Below, piece by piece: positions 27,783 to 37,049 of a stretch of 64,000 bases of DNA. A program made the position numbers and the translations under genes. A model generated the notes under the pieces. That model worked only from the letters and a program-made list of their open reading frames with translations. It had not been told where the DNA came from and searched no databases. Source of the DNA: Brevibacillus antibioticus (GTDB lineage: Bacteria > Bacillota > Bacilli > Brevibacillales > Brevibacillaceae); the NCBI RefSeq assembly GCF_005217615.1, contig NZ_SZNK01000001.1, forward strand, positions 2,940,501 to 3,004,500. Reading direction: 5' to 3'. Every line of letters begins with the position of its first letter. Position 1 is the stretch's first letter.

Positions 27783-29660
27783 TTATTTTTTCACTTCAAC
27801 AATGCGGTCTTCTACTTTAGGATTAACAGTTTTACGCTTGACCAAGCCTTCCTCCACAATGCTGTACATGGACAAGCCTGTGTTGAAGAATGGCTTTTTC
27901 AACGATTCGTAACCATCTCCACCTGCTGCCAGGAAGTCGATCGTTGCCAATTTATACGTTTTAGTCAGGTCAAGCGGCTTGTCGCCAACTTTTACTTCTA
28001 CTACGCGCTCACCCGCTGGCTTGGATGGGTTGTACGTGAAGCTCATGCCGCTCACTTGCGGGTAGCGTCCTGCTCCCTCTTCTACCTTGCTCACGCCGTT
28101 TTCGAGAGCTTTCTTCAGCTCTTCGCCTGTTACTTCTACGACTGCCAGTGTATTGTTCTCGAATGGCAGGAGCGTGTACAGACCTTTTTTCGTGATATCG
28201 CCTGCTGGCAGCTGTGTACGGATTCCACCGCCGTTCGCCAGTGCTACATCTGCCTCATAGCCCTTGATGGACTTCGTGCGCTCCAGCATGATATCTGTGA
28301 TCAGGTTACCTACGTTTGTTTCTTTCGTACGGACCAGCGCACGGTCACCATCGAGTGGCACTTCGGATTTCGCAATAACTACATTCATGACAGTATCGAT
28401 CTTGGCCACGACTTCTTTTACCATCTTATCTACGTCTGGATCAGCCACAACTGCTTCATCGTACTCTTTCAAACCGCCGCTGAATGCTACCAGTTCTTTG
28501 TCGAGATAGTAGAGGTCAGCGCGTCCGAGAGACTTGCCGTACTCCCAGTCTTGTACGATGTACGTGCCGTTTACGAGTTCAGGTTCTTTCAGTGGAGTAT
28601 GGGAGTGACCACCAACAATCAGGTCAATGCCAGGAACGTTTTTCGCGATTTCACGGTCTACATTTACTCCGATATGGGAAACAACAATTACGTGATCTAC
28701 TTCTTTTTTCAACTGCGGTACAAGTACTTTCGCCACTTCTACCGGGTTTTTGAATGTCAGCCCTTTTACGTTGTCAGGGTGAGTCAGTACAGGTGTGTCT
28801 TCCGCTACGAAACCAACAAAGGCGAATTTCTTCCCGCCAATCTCTGCTTTGAAAACAGGTGGCAGCAATTCTTTTCCATCCGCCTTGAACACGTTAGCAG
28901 AGATAACTGGATGCTCGAGCATGTCACGCAGCTTGAGCAATTGCTCATAACCGAAGTCAAACTCGTGGTTACCTGCAGCCATTACGTTGTAGTCGAGGCT
29001 GTTGAGGATCGGAACAACAGATTCGCCTTTGAATTGGTTCACGAAAACAGTACCTTGGAAGGTATCACCAGCGTCCAAGAGCAAGAAGTTTTCGTTCTCT
29101 GTGCGCCATTCCTTGAGCAAGGTTGCGATTTTGGCAAAGCCGAATTCTTTTTGGTTCTTGTCTTCTTGAATATGACCGTGTGTATCGTTAGTGTGGGCAA
29201 TCGTTACATGCTTGGTAGCCGCATCACCCAATGCTTGGAAAAATTCACCGCGCGTGACGGTCGCCTTTTTGTCGAGCTTCACTTTGTAGCCCAGTTTGTC
29301 AGCCATTTGTGTAAGCTTGGCAGAGGTTACCGCTTGCGCAGGGTTTTTATAGTCGTCTTGTGTGAGAGCACCTTGGCTCTTTGCCCAGTCGAAGTAAGGA
29401 GTAGACCAATGAGCACCTTTAGCGGCAGCTCCCACTTTTGCCTCTTTCAATTTGGAGAAAACAATAGTAGCTTCTGCGAGAGTCACGGCACGATCCAAAG
29501 CAAGATCGCCATTTTGCCCCGCTGATACAATTGCCTTTTTCACCATCCAGTCAACGTGCTGTACAGGATGCAATGGTGCTGCAAATGCTGAGGAAGACAT
29601 CAGCGATGCAAATACGATAGATGCAAACGCCGTCATCGTAATCCGACGTACCTTTTTCAT
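27783..29660 (-). CDS. Secreted 5'-nucleotidase/2',3'-cyclic phosphodiesterase with SLH-like N-terminus
   Basis: 625 residues with a signal peptide cleaved after SSAFA (about residue 27). Residues 35-150 look like S-layer-homology modules (RAVTLAEATIVFSKL, STPYFDWAKSQGAL, KATVTRGEFFQAL). The metallophosphoesterase domain carries NDTHGHI, LDAGDTFQG, GNHEFDFG and GGHSHT. The C-terminal nucleotide-binding domain has NGGGIR and IDFLAAGGDGY. Extracellular nucleotide salvage, with attachment to wall polymer, is inferred from the SLH-like part. Single-gene transcript with its own terminator. Confidence 0.9.
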   Translation of the reverse strand: MKKVRRITMTAFASIVFASLMSSSAFAAPLHPVQHVDWMVKKAIVSAGQNGDLALDRAVTLAEATIVFSKLKEAKVGAAAKGAHWSTPYFDWAKSQGALTQDDYKNPAQAVTSAKLTQMADKLGYKVKLDKKATVTRGEFFQALGDAATKHVTIAHTNDTHGHIQEDKNQKEFGFAKIATLLKEWRTENENFLLLDAGDTFQGTVFVNQFKGESVVPILNSLDYNVMAAGNHEFDFGYEQLLKLRDMLEHPVISANVFKADGKELLPPVFKAEIGGKKFAFVGFVAEDTPVLTHPDNVKGLTFKNPVEVAKVLVPQLKKEVDHVIVVSHIGVNVDREIAKNVPGIDLIVGGHSHTPLKEPELVNGTYIVQDWEYGKSLGRADLYYLDKELVAFSGGLKEYDEAVVADPDVDKMVKEVVAKIDTVMNVVIAKSEVPLDGDRALVRTKETNVGNLITDIMLERTKSIKGYEADVALANGGGIRTQLPAGDITKKGLYTLLPFENNTLAVVEVTGEELKKALENGVSKVEEGAGRYPQVSGMSFTYNPSKPAGERVVEVKVGDKPLDLTKTYKLATIDFLAAGGDGYESLKKPFFNTGLSMYSIVEEGLVKRKTVNPKVEDRIVEVKK

Positions 29661-29748
29661 GATAATTTCCCCTCTCGTCTATGTATAAATAAATAGGATA
29701 ACGTTTTCATTATAGCAAAATTTGCTAGGACTATGGTGTGATATTTGT

Positions 29749-30540
29749 TTACTTTCTGTTTAGAAAGCTCTTTAAGGCATCAGCCATTTTCTCTGTCGAT
29801 TCAACCATGCCCATATGCCCAGCATCAGGCAACAGCACTTGTTTGACGTTATTTTTATCTACTGTAAAAGTTTTTTCAGCAGGAATGATCTGGTCCTCTG
29901 TTCCTGCGACTAATAGCACAGGTAATGTCGTTTCTTGCAGCACATGATTGCGATCCACTCGATCACGCATGGCAATTAATGTTTGGATGGCTCCAACCGG
30001 GCTCGTCGCAAAGCCAATTTCTTTTGCCAGCTGGAATTCTTCTCTCATCGTGTCGATATGCGAAGGTGCGAACAGCTTCGGTACGAGGGCTTTGATAAAC
30101 GGCTCCATTCCATTTTGGCGGATGTTATCTGCGCCTTTATCCCGATTGGCTTTGGCAGCGTCGTCATCCGGATATGGCGTCGAATGGACCAAGCCAAAGC
30201 TCGCCAGCTTGTCCGCGTATTGATTTGCAAATGCCAAGGTCACATAGCCACCGAGTGAATGTCCAAACAGATGAATCTTCGTTAAACCAAGCTCCTCTAC
30301 AAGCAAAGCCAGATCGTCTGCAAAGCGCTCGATCGAATACGGCTCATCAGGCGCCGAGCTGTCTCCATGACCACGCAAATCGATTGCAATGACACGATAC
30401 GTTTTAGACAAGAGCGGCACGAGTTTATGCCAGTAAGCTGAGCTCCCGCAAAAACCGTGGATCAAAACAAGCGATTCCCCCGTTCCTTCTTCTACATAGG
30501 CTATTTTGATGCCGTTACTTAGTTGGACTTCCTTTTTCAT
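29749..30540 (-). CDS. Alpha/beta hydrolase
   Basis: 263-residue alpha/beta-fold hydrolase. The oxyanion region LVLIHGFCGSSAYW precedes RGHGDS. The nucleophile elbow is GHSLGG, the acid lies in GTEDQIIP and the His in AGHMGMVE, so the triad is complete. No signal peptide, hence cytosolic. Substrate cannot be predicted; the sequence is of the broad esterase/haloperoxidase-like group. Divergent from the next hydrolase gene across 110 bp. Confidence 0.85.
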   Translation of the reverse strand: MKKEVQLSNGIKIAYVEEGTGESLVLIHGFCGSSAYWHKLVPLLSKTYRVIAIDLRGHGDSSAPDEPYSIERFADDLALLVEELGLTKIHLFGHSLGGYVTLAFANQYADKLASFGLVHSTPYPDDDAAKANRDKGADNIRQNGMEPFIKALVPKLFAPSHIDTMREEFQLAKEIGFATSPVGAIQTLIAMRDRVDRNHVLQETTLPVLLVAGTEDQIIPAEKTFTVDKNNVKQVLLPDAGHMGMVESTEKMADALKSFLNRK

Positions 30541-30650
30541 CGGTCATACTCCTTTATTGTTTGTTTACTTCTTGTCAAGAAGTGCTACTGACCCTTAGGA
30601 TTGGAAAATAACCCTTGTTCCAAAGAACATGAAAGAGGTGCAGCTAGTAG

Positions 30651-31328
30651 ATGGTATACCCAAAAACAGGTTCCGTGATCGTCGGGGACGGCAGAGAAAT
30701 GACGTACACGTACATTCAGGAAAATCAGACGCCATCTCGCTCCGTCTGCTTTTTCTTTCCCGGAGCCAGCTATTCGTTTGACAGGCCTTATCTGTATTAT
30801 TCTACCATGCTTTTTTTGAGCAAACAGATCGATCTCGTCCATGTACACGCAGAGTATGGACGAGACAATACGGATTTTTGGAATCACTCATTCGCCAATC
30901 GAAGTGCTTGGATCAGCGAGGAGATGCAAACGGTTGTCTCACACGTACTGGATGCTCACGAGTATGAACGAGTTTTCTTCCTCGGGAAGTCACTCGGTAC
31001 GGTGCCGATTGCCTGCGGATTGCTCAAGGAATCTCGTTTTGCCCGTTCGTCCGCTATCCTGTTGACTCCATTGCTGACTGAGGATGTGTTCCATACGGAA
31101 TTGCTGACTCTTACCCAGCAGGTATTACTCGTCTCAGGCACTGCCGATCATTACTACGACCAGGGTGTGGTTGATCAGCTGGCCACATCCAAACCAAACA
31201 TCCAGCTCCATCTCCCGCAAAACGCCAAGCACTCCCTCGATGTTGATCTCTATGTCGATGATTCCCTTCAAGTGCTACAGTCTGTCATGGGTGAACTAGC
31301 ACGCTTCTTGGACAAGCAAATGGATTGA
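30651..31328 (+). CDS. Alpha/beta hydrolase-like protein
   Basis: 225 residues. The nucleophile elbow is LGKSLGT (G-K-S-L-G). Asp in SGTADHYYD and His in NAKHSLD complete a possible triad. Strand FFFPGASYSFDRP fits the HG-type oxyanion region, though the usual His-Gly is replaced by Pro-Gly. AGAGGTG is upstream of the ATG. Intracellular. I do not recognise a specific subfamily. A strong bidirectional terminator follows. Confidence 0.78.
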   Translation: MVYPKTGSVIVGDGREMTYTYIQENQTPSRSVCFFFPGASYSFDRPYLYYSTMLFLSKQIDLVHVHAEYGRDNTDFWNHSFANRSAWISEEMQTVVSHVLDAHEYERVFFLGKSLGTVPIACGLLKESRFARSSAILLTPLLTEDVFHTELLTLTQQVLLVSGTADHYYDQGVVDQLATSKPNIQLHLPQNAKHSLDVDLYVDDSLQVLQSVMGELARFLDKQMD

Positions 31329-31332
31329 CATC

Positions 31333-31384
31333 AAAAACAACACCTCTTGCGCGTGCAAAGTAGGTGTTGTTTTCTTGTTTTTTA
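31333..31384. terminator. Bidirectional terminator between convergent genes
   Basis: Stem AACAACACCT/AGGTGTTGTT, flanked by an A-run on the left and TTTTCTTGTTTTTT on the right, so it can end both the plus-strand hydrolase and the minus-strand GyrI-like gene. It slightly overlaps the 3' end of the latter. Confidence 0.88.
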
Positions 31385-31858
31385 CCGGAGCGGGATAAAA
31401 ATTTCATACGTATTGTCGGCCCGAACAGACTCATGCACAGATGGAACGTACCGCTCATCATAGCGCTCCATGCGAAGAGCTCGCTCGTCCACTTGATGGC
31501 CATTCTCGTTAAGCCAGCCAAACAGGCCGTGGTATGTGCTTTGGACCTGTTCCATCGGTCCTGTGTGGGTAAACCGGGCGTATGTCTTCGCTGGGATCGT
31601 GAACCCGACCATGCCCGCAGGAATATGGTCGAAACGCTCTACTTCCACCACAATGTACTCGGTATACATTTGGTACGTCCGATTCTCGTCGCTGATGTCG
31701 TAACGAACATCCGGTGAAATCACGAGAGGAATCTCATGCTGACGCTTCAAAAAAGTCTCCCACAGTTTGGGCATGCATTCCACAAGCATCGGAAACGAAC
31801 CAGAGAAGCTAAGCCCAATCAGATGCTTTTGCGGCACGTGAACAATCGTCCCTTCCAT
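31382..31858 (-). CDS. GyrI-like / AraC effector-binding domain protein
   Basis: 158 residues forming a single GyrI-like small-molecule-binding domain. Typical features are GLSFSGSFP near the start, YTEYIVVEVERFDHIPAGMVGFTIPAKTYA in the middle, and the FTHTGPMEQVQSTYHGLFGWL segment. No DNA-binding domain is attached, so it may be a ligand sequestering or transport-coupled protein. Stand-alone gene between convergent terminators. Ligand unknown. Confidence 0.8.
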   Translation of the reverse strand: MEGTIVHVPQKHLIGLSFSGSFPMLVECMPKLWETFLKRQHEIPLVISPDVRYDISDENRTYQMYTEYIVVEVERFDHIPAGMVGFTIPAKTYARFTHTGPMEQVQSTYHGLFGWLNENGHQVDERALRMERYDERYVPSVHESVRADNTYEIFIPLR

Positions 31859-31924
31859 CTCTCCACCTCATTCATCTGCATTTTCCTTCGTATTTTGACA
31901 GGGGGTGGAAAAATCCTGCAAAAA

Positions 31925-31964
31925 GCAAAAAAAAAGCACCTCCCGCATCAGCAAGGAAGTGCTT
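31925..31964 (-). terminator. Intrinsic terminator of the hemA-X-C-D-B-L operon
   Basis: Minus-strand stem AAGCACTTCC/GGAGGTGCTT followed by at least seven T residues, starting 7 bases past the hemL stop. Confidence 0.92.
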
Positions 31965-31970
31965 CCTTCT

Positions 31971-33260
31971 TTATTCAAACGCTTTTTTCATCGCTTTGTA
32001 GCTTACTTCAATCGTCCGTTCGATATCTTCATCTGTATGAGCCAAGGAAACGAACATACCCTCAAACTGGGACGGCGGGATCATGACACCTTCCTCCAGC
32101 AGATAGCTAAAGTATGCCGAGAAACGCTCCAGATCGGATGTTTTCGCTGTTTCATAGTTGATAACCGGCGTCTCTGTGAAGAACAGGCAAACCATGGAGC
32201 CTACGCGATTGAGCGTGTGCGGAATGCCCAGCTTCTTGGCATTGTCAGCCAAGCCTTCAGCCAAACGAGCAGACATCTTCTCCAAGCGCTCGTAAGCACC
32301 TGATTTGCTGAGCTCTTGCAAGGTAGTCAAGCCTGCTGCCATCGCCAAAGGATTTCCTGACAGCGTACCTGCCTGATAGATTGGTCCTGCTGGAGCCACT
32401 TGCTGCATGATCTCACGTTTACCGCCATATGCACCTACTGGCAAGCCACCGCCGATGACTTTCCCCATCGTTGTCAGATCCGGAGTAATGCCGTACAGCT
32501 CTTGTGCACCGCCCAAAGCTACACGGAAGCCCGTCATGACTTCATCGAAGATGAGCAGTGTACCATGTTTCTCCGTAATTTCACGCAGTCCTTCAAGGAA
32601 GCCTGGCTGTGGAGGAACAACCCCCATGTTGCCGCCGATTGGCTCCACAATAACTGCTGCCAGATCATCGCCAAACGCTTCAAATGCCAGTTTGACGCTT
32701 TCCAGATCATTGTAAGGAACCGTAATTGTGTTATGTGCGGTTCCTTCTGGTACGCCTGGGCTGTCTGGAAGCCCTAGTGTAGCCACACCGGAACCAGCTT
32801 TGATCAATAGGCTATCGGCATGACCATGGTAGCAGCCTTCGAACTTCATGATTTTGTTGCGTTTGGTAAAGCCACGCGCGAGGCGAAGAGCGCTCATCGT
32901 TGCCTCTGTACCGGAGTTCACCATGCGTACGACTTCTACAGATGGCACAATCTCACAAACGAGCTTTGCCATTTCTGTTTCCCGCTCAGTTGGTGCTCCG
33001 AAGCTGGTTCCAAGCGCAGCGACTTCCGTAATCGCTGCAAGGACACGCGGATGCGCATGACCCAAGATCAATGGACCCCACGAGCCGATGTAGTCAATGT
33101 AGCAGTTTCCATCCACATCAAAAATGCGGGAGCCTTCTCCTTTTGCAATGTAAACAGGATTGCCTCCAACGCTTTTAAAGGCACGAACCGGACTGTTTAC
33201 TCCGCCTGGTATGTAATGCTGTGCTTCTGCAAATAACTGAGTAGATTTTTCTCTATTCAT
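31971..33260 (-). CDS. hemL: Glutamate-1-semialdehyde 2,1-aminomutase
   Basis: 429-residue PLP enzyme forming 5-aminolevulinate from glutamate-1-semialdehyde. N-terminal [11 protein letters not shown] and the substrate-gating segment [15 protein letters not shown] are diagnostic. The Schiff-base lysine lies in [19 protein letters not shown] choose the ATG at 33260 ([10 protein letters not shown]), with GAGGTGA upstream; the longer frame to 33302 runs back into hemB. It is the last gene of the hemAXCDBL operon. Confidence 0.96.
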   Translation of the reverse strand: MNREKSTQLFAEAQHYIPGGVNSPVRAFKSVGGNPVYIAKGEGSRIFDVDGNCYIDYIGSWGPLILGHAHPRVLAAITEVAALGTSFGAPTERETEMAKLVCEIVPSVEVVRMVNSGTEATMSALRLARGFTKRNKIMKFEGCYHGHADSLLIKAGSGVATLGLPDSPGVPEGTAHNTITVPYNDLESVKLAFEAFGDDLAAVIVEPIGGNMGVVPPQPGFLEGLREITEKHGTLLIFDEVMTGFRVALGGAQELYGITPDLTTMGKVIGGGLPVGAYGGKREIMQQVAPAGPIYQAGTLSGNPLAMAAGLTTLQELSKSGAYERLEKMSARLAEGLADNAKKLGIPHTLNRVGSMVCLFFTETPVINYETAKTSDLERFSAYFSYLLEEGVMIPPSQFEGMFVSLAHTDEDIERTIEVSYKAMKKAFE

Positions 33261-33267
33261 CTCGTGC

Positions 33268-34242
33268 TCACCTCGCCAGCCATTTTGCAACATCTTTTGC
33301 ATGATACGTAATAATCAAATCTGCGCCTGCGCGCTTGAAGCCTACCAATGTTTCCATGACGATACGCTCTTCATCAATCCAGCCATTCAGAGCTGCTGCT
33401 TTGACCATGGAATACTCGGCACTCACATTGTAAGCCACGATCGGCAGGTTGAAGTTCTCACGCAGGCGAAGAACCATGTCCATGAAGGCAAGACCTGGCT
33501 TCACGATCAAGAAGTCCGCGCCTTCTTTTACATCGGAAGCTGCCTCGCGCAGACCTTCACGTGCATTGGACGCGTCCATTTGGTAGCTTTTGCGATCGCC
33601 GAATTGTGGAGTCGAACCTGCCGCATCGCGGAACGGACCGTAGAAGGCAGAAGCGTATTTCACCGCATAGGACATGATCGGAATGTGCTCAAAACCAGCC
33701 TCGTCCAAAGCTTCACGGATTGCCACCACGAAACCGTCCATCATGTTGGACGGTGCAATAATATCTGCTCCCGCTTTTGCCTGGGAAACGGCGGTCTGAC
33801 CCAAAAGCTTCAATGTTTCGTCATTCATGACCTCGCCTTCGTGAATGACACCACAGTGACCATGATCGGTGTATTCACACAGGCATGTATCTGCAATCAC
33901 AATCATTTCTGGATGGGCTTCCTTGATCAGACGCATCGCCTGCTGGGTAATCGCATCATCATTGTACGCCTCTGTTCCACATGCGTCTTTATGTGTTGGT
34001 ACCCCAAACATCAAAACAGCTTGAATTCCCAGAGCTTCGATTTCTTTCATCTCTTCAGCCAGTGTGTCCAAGGAGAGCTGATACACGCCTGGCATGGACG
34101 GAATCTCATTCTTAATACCCGTTCCTTCCACCACGAACAACGGATAAATCAAGTCTTCCACCCGTACGTGGTTCTCCCGCACCAGATTGCGCATAGCCGC
34201 GCTTTTGCGAAGACGGCGATGACGGTCAAATGTTTGTGCCAT
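33268..34242 (-). CDS. hemB: Delta-aminolevulinic acid dehydratase (porphobilinogen synthase)
   Basis: 324-residue TIM-barrel enzyme condensing two aminolevulinates. The zinc-binding cysteines are visible in [14 protein letters not shown], so it is of the Zn-dependent class. Schiff-base lysines are in [16 protein letters not shown] and FLIVKPG. It starts within the 3' end of hemD (17-base overlap), indicating coupling. Third step of the haem pathway. Confidence 0.96.
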   Translation of the reverse strand: MAQTFDRHRRLRKSAAMRNLVRENHVRVEDLIYPLFVVEGTGIKNEIPSMPGVYQLSLDTLAEEMKEIEALGIQAVLMFGVPTHKDACGTEAYNDDAITQQAMRLIKEAHPEMIVIADTCLCEYTDHGHCGVIHEGEVMNDETLKLLGQTAVSQAKAGADIIAPSNMMDGFVVAIREALDEAGFEHIPIMSYAVKYASAFYGPFRDAAGSTPQFGDRKSYQMDASNAREGLREAASDVKEGADFLIVKPGLAFMDMVLRLRENFNLPIVAYNVSAEYSMVKAAALNGWIDEERIVMETLVGFKRAGADLIITYHAKDVAKWLAR

Positions 34243-35038
34243 GTCGATTCCCTCCCAGATTCTCTATGATAGCTGCTAGTAAGCCTTCCACGGTGTACTC
34301 ACTCGCTACCACATGAACAGAAAGCCCGTTTTGTTTTGCTGTATCTGCCGTTATTGGCCCGATACAGGCTATCTGAACGTGCTTGAGCCAGTCTAACGAT
34401 GCATAAGACTCCATCGCTGCCATGAAATGCGTCACCGTTGAAGAGCTAGTAAACAAGATGATATCGATGAGACCTTGCTGTAGCTTTTCCGCTGCGTCTG
34501 GAGCCTGCTTCGCATCAATGACAGTGTGATACACGTCTACCTCTGTCACGAGAAGCCCCAACCGAGCCAACTCCTTTGGCAGTGCCTTGCGGGCAATATC
34601 TGCACGAGGCAGCAGAACGCGCTGACCAGGAAGCAACTGATCATACAAGCTCGACAGCAAGCCCTCCGCCACGTAATCAGACGGGATGACAGCTACTTCG
34701 AGCCCGTGATGCTCAAGCGCCTTTGCCGTCTTCGGACCGACCGCAGCAATTTTGCCAGTGAACGCTTCGAGTCCTACCCCGACCTCGCGCATGCGCTCCA
34801 AGAAAAAGCGTACACCATTCACACTCGTGAAGACCACCCAGTCGTATGTTGGCAACTGGGTGATGGCTTCGTCGAGCTTGGCTGTGTCCGTCGGCGGCAT
34901 CATTTTTAACAGGGGAAATGCGTACGCTTCCCCACCTAACCGCTCGATATGCTCAACGAGCTCGCAAACTTGACTTCTTGCCCGCGTGACCATGATGCAC
35001 TTGCCAGTCAGCGGCTTGTGCGATCCGTGGGCAATCAT
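34226..35038 (-). CDS. hemD: Uroporphyrinogen-III synthase
   Basis: 270 residues forming two alternating alpha/beta domains. This family diverges strongly, but the [27 protein letters not shown] start, [14 protein letters not shown] and [12 protein letters not shown] segments are typical. It overlaps hemC by four bases and hemB by seventeen. The enzyme closes and isomerises hydroxymethylbilane. Confidence 0.93.
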   Translation of the reverse strand: MIAHGSHKPLTGKCIMVTRARSQVCELVEHIERLGGEAYAFPLLKMMPPTDTAKLDEAITQLPTYDWVVFTSVNGVRFFLERMREVGVGLEAFTGKIAAVGPKTAKALEHHGLEVAVIPSDYVAEGLLSSLYDQLLPGQRVLLPRADIARKALPKELARLGLLVTEVDVYHTVIDAKQAPDAAEKLQQGLIDIILFTSSSTVTHFMAAMESYASLDWLKHVQIACIGPITADTAKQNGLSVHVVASEYTVEGLLAAIIENLGGNRHGTNI

Positions 35039-35964
35039 TGCTCATTCTCCCGCAATACTTGCGCAAGTACGTCTCCCGCTCCTTGCGCCAGAAGAGCTTC
35101 CGCCACTTGAATTCCCAGCGTTAACGGATCTTGACCGGTCGCCGTGTTTTTGAACATTTGCTTCCCATCTGGGGAGCCAACCATACCTGTCAAAGTAATT
35201 TCATTGTTCTCACCAACTGTCGCATATGCGCCAATCGGCACCTGACAGCCTCCTTGGAGTTTATGCAGGAAGCTGCGCTCTGCCGTTACCGCCAAACGCG
35301 TCGGTGCGTCATCAAACTGCTTCAAAAGAGCGAGTGTCTCCTCATCGTCTGCACGGCATTCGATGGCAAGCGCACCTTGACCGACTGCTGGCAAGCTGAT
35401 TTCAACAGGCAGGAACTGTGAGATGTTCCCTTCAAAATTCACGCGCTCAAGCCCAGCCGCAGCGAGGATGATCGCATCAAAATTCCCTTCCTCAAGCTTG
35501 CGCATGCGCGTATCAATATTTCCACGCAGAGATTCGATCTGAATGTCAGGGCGATGTGCGAGAATTTGTGAAGAACGGCGCAAGCTACTGGTTCCTACCA
35601 AAGCTCCTTGTGGCAATTCATCCAACGTCTTGCCGTCCTTGGAAAGCAGGACATCTCGAGGATCAACACGCTTCGGAATCGCGCCAATTACCAAGCCCTC
35701 TGGCAATTCAGCCGGCATATCCTTCAAGCTGTGTACCGCAAAATCGGTTTCCTTATCGAACAAGGATTGCTCGATTTCTTTGACAAACAATCCTTTTCCG
35801 CCTACTTTGGACAAGGTCACATCGAGGATCCGATCGCCTTTTGTCACGATTTCATGCAATTCAAAATCAGCTTCAGGTGCGAACCCCTTCAGTTTATCTA
35901 CGACCCACTTCGTTTGGGTGAGCGCCAATTTGCTGCGACGCGTTCCCACTTTCCATTTTCCCAT
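35035..35964 (-). CDS. hemC: Porphobilinogen deaminase (hydroxymethylbilane synthase)
   Basis: 309 residues. Starts VGTRRSKLALTQTKWVV; the dipyrromethane-cofactor cysteine is in LQGGCQVPIGAYA. HSLKDMPAELPEG carries the catalytic Asp region. It polymerises four porphobilinogens into hydroxymethylbilane. It follows hemX by 24 bp and overlaps hemD by four bases. Confidence 0.96.
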   Translation of the reverse strand: MGKWKVGTRRSKLALTQTKWVVDKLKGFAPEADFELHEIVTKGDRILDVTLSKVGGKGLFVKEIEQSLFDKETDFAVHSLKDMPAELPEGLVIGAIPKRVDPRDVLLSKDGKTLDELPQGALVGTSSLRRSSQILAHRPDIQIESLRGNIDTRMRKLEEGNFDAIILAAAGLERVNFEGNISQFLPVEISLPAVGQGALAIECRADDEETLALLKQFDDAPTRLAVTAERSFLHKLQGGCQVPIGAYATVGENNEITLTGMVGSPDGKQMFKNTATGQDPLTLGIQVAEALLAQGAGDVLAQVLRENEQ

Positions 35965-35988
35965 GACAGCCTCCTTGATGAACAGCTC

Positions 35989-36807
35989 CTACCACCAGTC
36001 GTGAAATGTAGAAGTAGTGAAGCCTAAAAAATTAATAAGCAGTAACAAAAACGCCACGACGTTCCACTGCGCGAGTCTGCGCATCTGCATCGTATCCCGA
36101 TAGCGTTGGTACAGCCACAACGAATAAATCGCAACGACCAGCACGGAGAGCACTACTTTTGAATCTAGCAGAAATTTCTCCGGCAAAACCATTTTACCCC
36201 AAATGATCCCTAATACAATCGAGAGCAAGAGCATCGGTACACCCAGCATGTTCATTCGGTACGCGTAGCCCTCCAATTTATCAAGGCTAGGCAAACGCCT
36301 GAGCAACGGCGACCAGCGTCTTCCCTTGAGCATTTTGTGCTGGAGCAAGTACATGGCCGAGAAGATCATGGAGAGCGAGAAAGCCCCGTAACTGAACATG
36401 GCCAGTGTCACATGTGTCAGCAATAGCTCAGAGGTCAAAATACTCGATACAGCCTCAATCGGCGTTTCCGGCAAAAACATCGACATGACGAGCACGACAA
36501 ACCCGATAATATTAGTAAAAAAAACCAGCAAATCAATCCGAAAAAAATAGTGAATAGCAAGCGACAAGCCTACCAGCACCCATGAATAAAAAAATAGCGT
36601 CTCAAACAGCGTAATGACTGGAAAATACCCCTTCATGACTGCTTGCGAGACAAAAAATGCGGTTTGCAAGGCCCAAACGACAACAAGCAACCCGAAAGCC
36701 AGACGATTGACTTTCCGGTTGCTTTGCAAGAAGTCGTTAAAATAGAAGAGAACACTTGCAGCGTAGAGAAAGATCGTCAAGTCGTAGATCCATCTCACCT
36801 CGGCCAT
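35989..36807 (-). CDS. hemX: HemX / CcsA-like membrane protein
   Basis: 272 residues with about eight membrane helices and a CcsA-like core (YFPVITLFETLFFYSW, THVTLAMFSYGAFSLSMIF). In B. subtilis HemX lowers the level of glutamyl-tRNA reductase HemA, and hemX follows hemA, as here. I choose the ATG at 36807, with GGGGGAG upstream; an in-frame start at 36831 adds eight residues. In this genome a 168-bp repeat lies between hemA and hemX. Confidence 0.9.
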   Translation of the reverse strand: MAEVRWIYDLTIFLYAASVLFYFNDFLQSNRKVNRLAFGLLVVVWALQTAFFVSQAVMKGYFPVITLFETLFFYSWVLVGLSLAIHYFFRIDLLVFFTNIIGFVVLVMSMFLPETPIEAVSSILTSELLLTHVTLAMFSYGAFSLSMIFSAMYLLQHKMLKGRRWSPLLRRLPSLDKLEGYAYRMNMLGVPMLLLSIVLGIIWGKMVLPEKFLLDSKVVLSVLVVAIYSLWLYQRYRDTMQMRRLAQWNVVAFLLLLINFLGFTTSTFHDWW

Positions 36808-36849
36808 GCACTCTCTCCCCCACTTTCCCAATCGGTTTCTAACAGTGCG

Positions 36850-37017
36850 TGTTCAAAAAGTCGGCTTTTTAGCACCGAGAAGATGGCGAGAACCGAACGA
36901 CGGAGGAGCGGAGTGTAGGTAATCTACATGAGCACCGGACTTCGGAGGTGAACGCCATATTCGATGTGGAATTAGCTTTCTGAGCTACTTCGTGATCAAA
37001 AGACGACTTTTTGAACA
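36850..37017. repeat. 168-bp MITE-like element inside the hem operon
   Basis: Terminal inverted repeats of 14 bp (TGTTCAAAAAGTCG at 36850-36863, complement at 37004-37017) bound a sequence rich in GGAGGAGCGGAGTGTAGG-type motifs with no open frame. Size, TIRs and lack of coding capacity fit a miniature inverted-repeat transposable element. No clear target duplication is seen. It separates hemA and hemX on the same transcript. Confidence 0.82.
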
Positions 37018-37049
37018 ACCTCTAGTAGCAGATAGATTGTTAGGTCAGC

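Noticed and set aside
28056-29525. 489-codon plus-strand frame opposite the 5'-nucleotidase
   Set aside because: It is antisense to a well-supported gene with clear catalytic motifs; composition (Phe/Cys/Arg rich) is typical of shadow frames.
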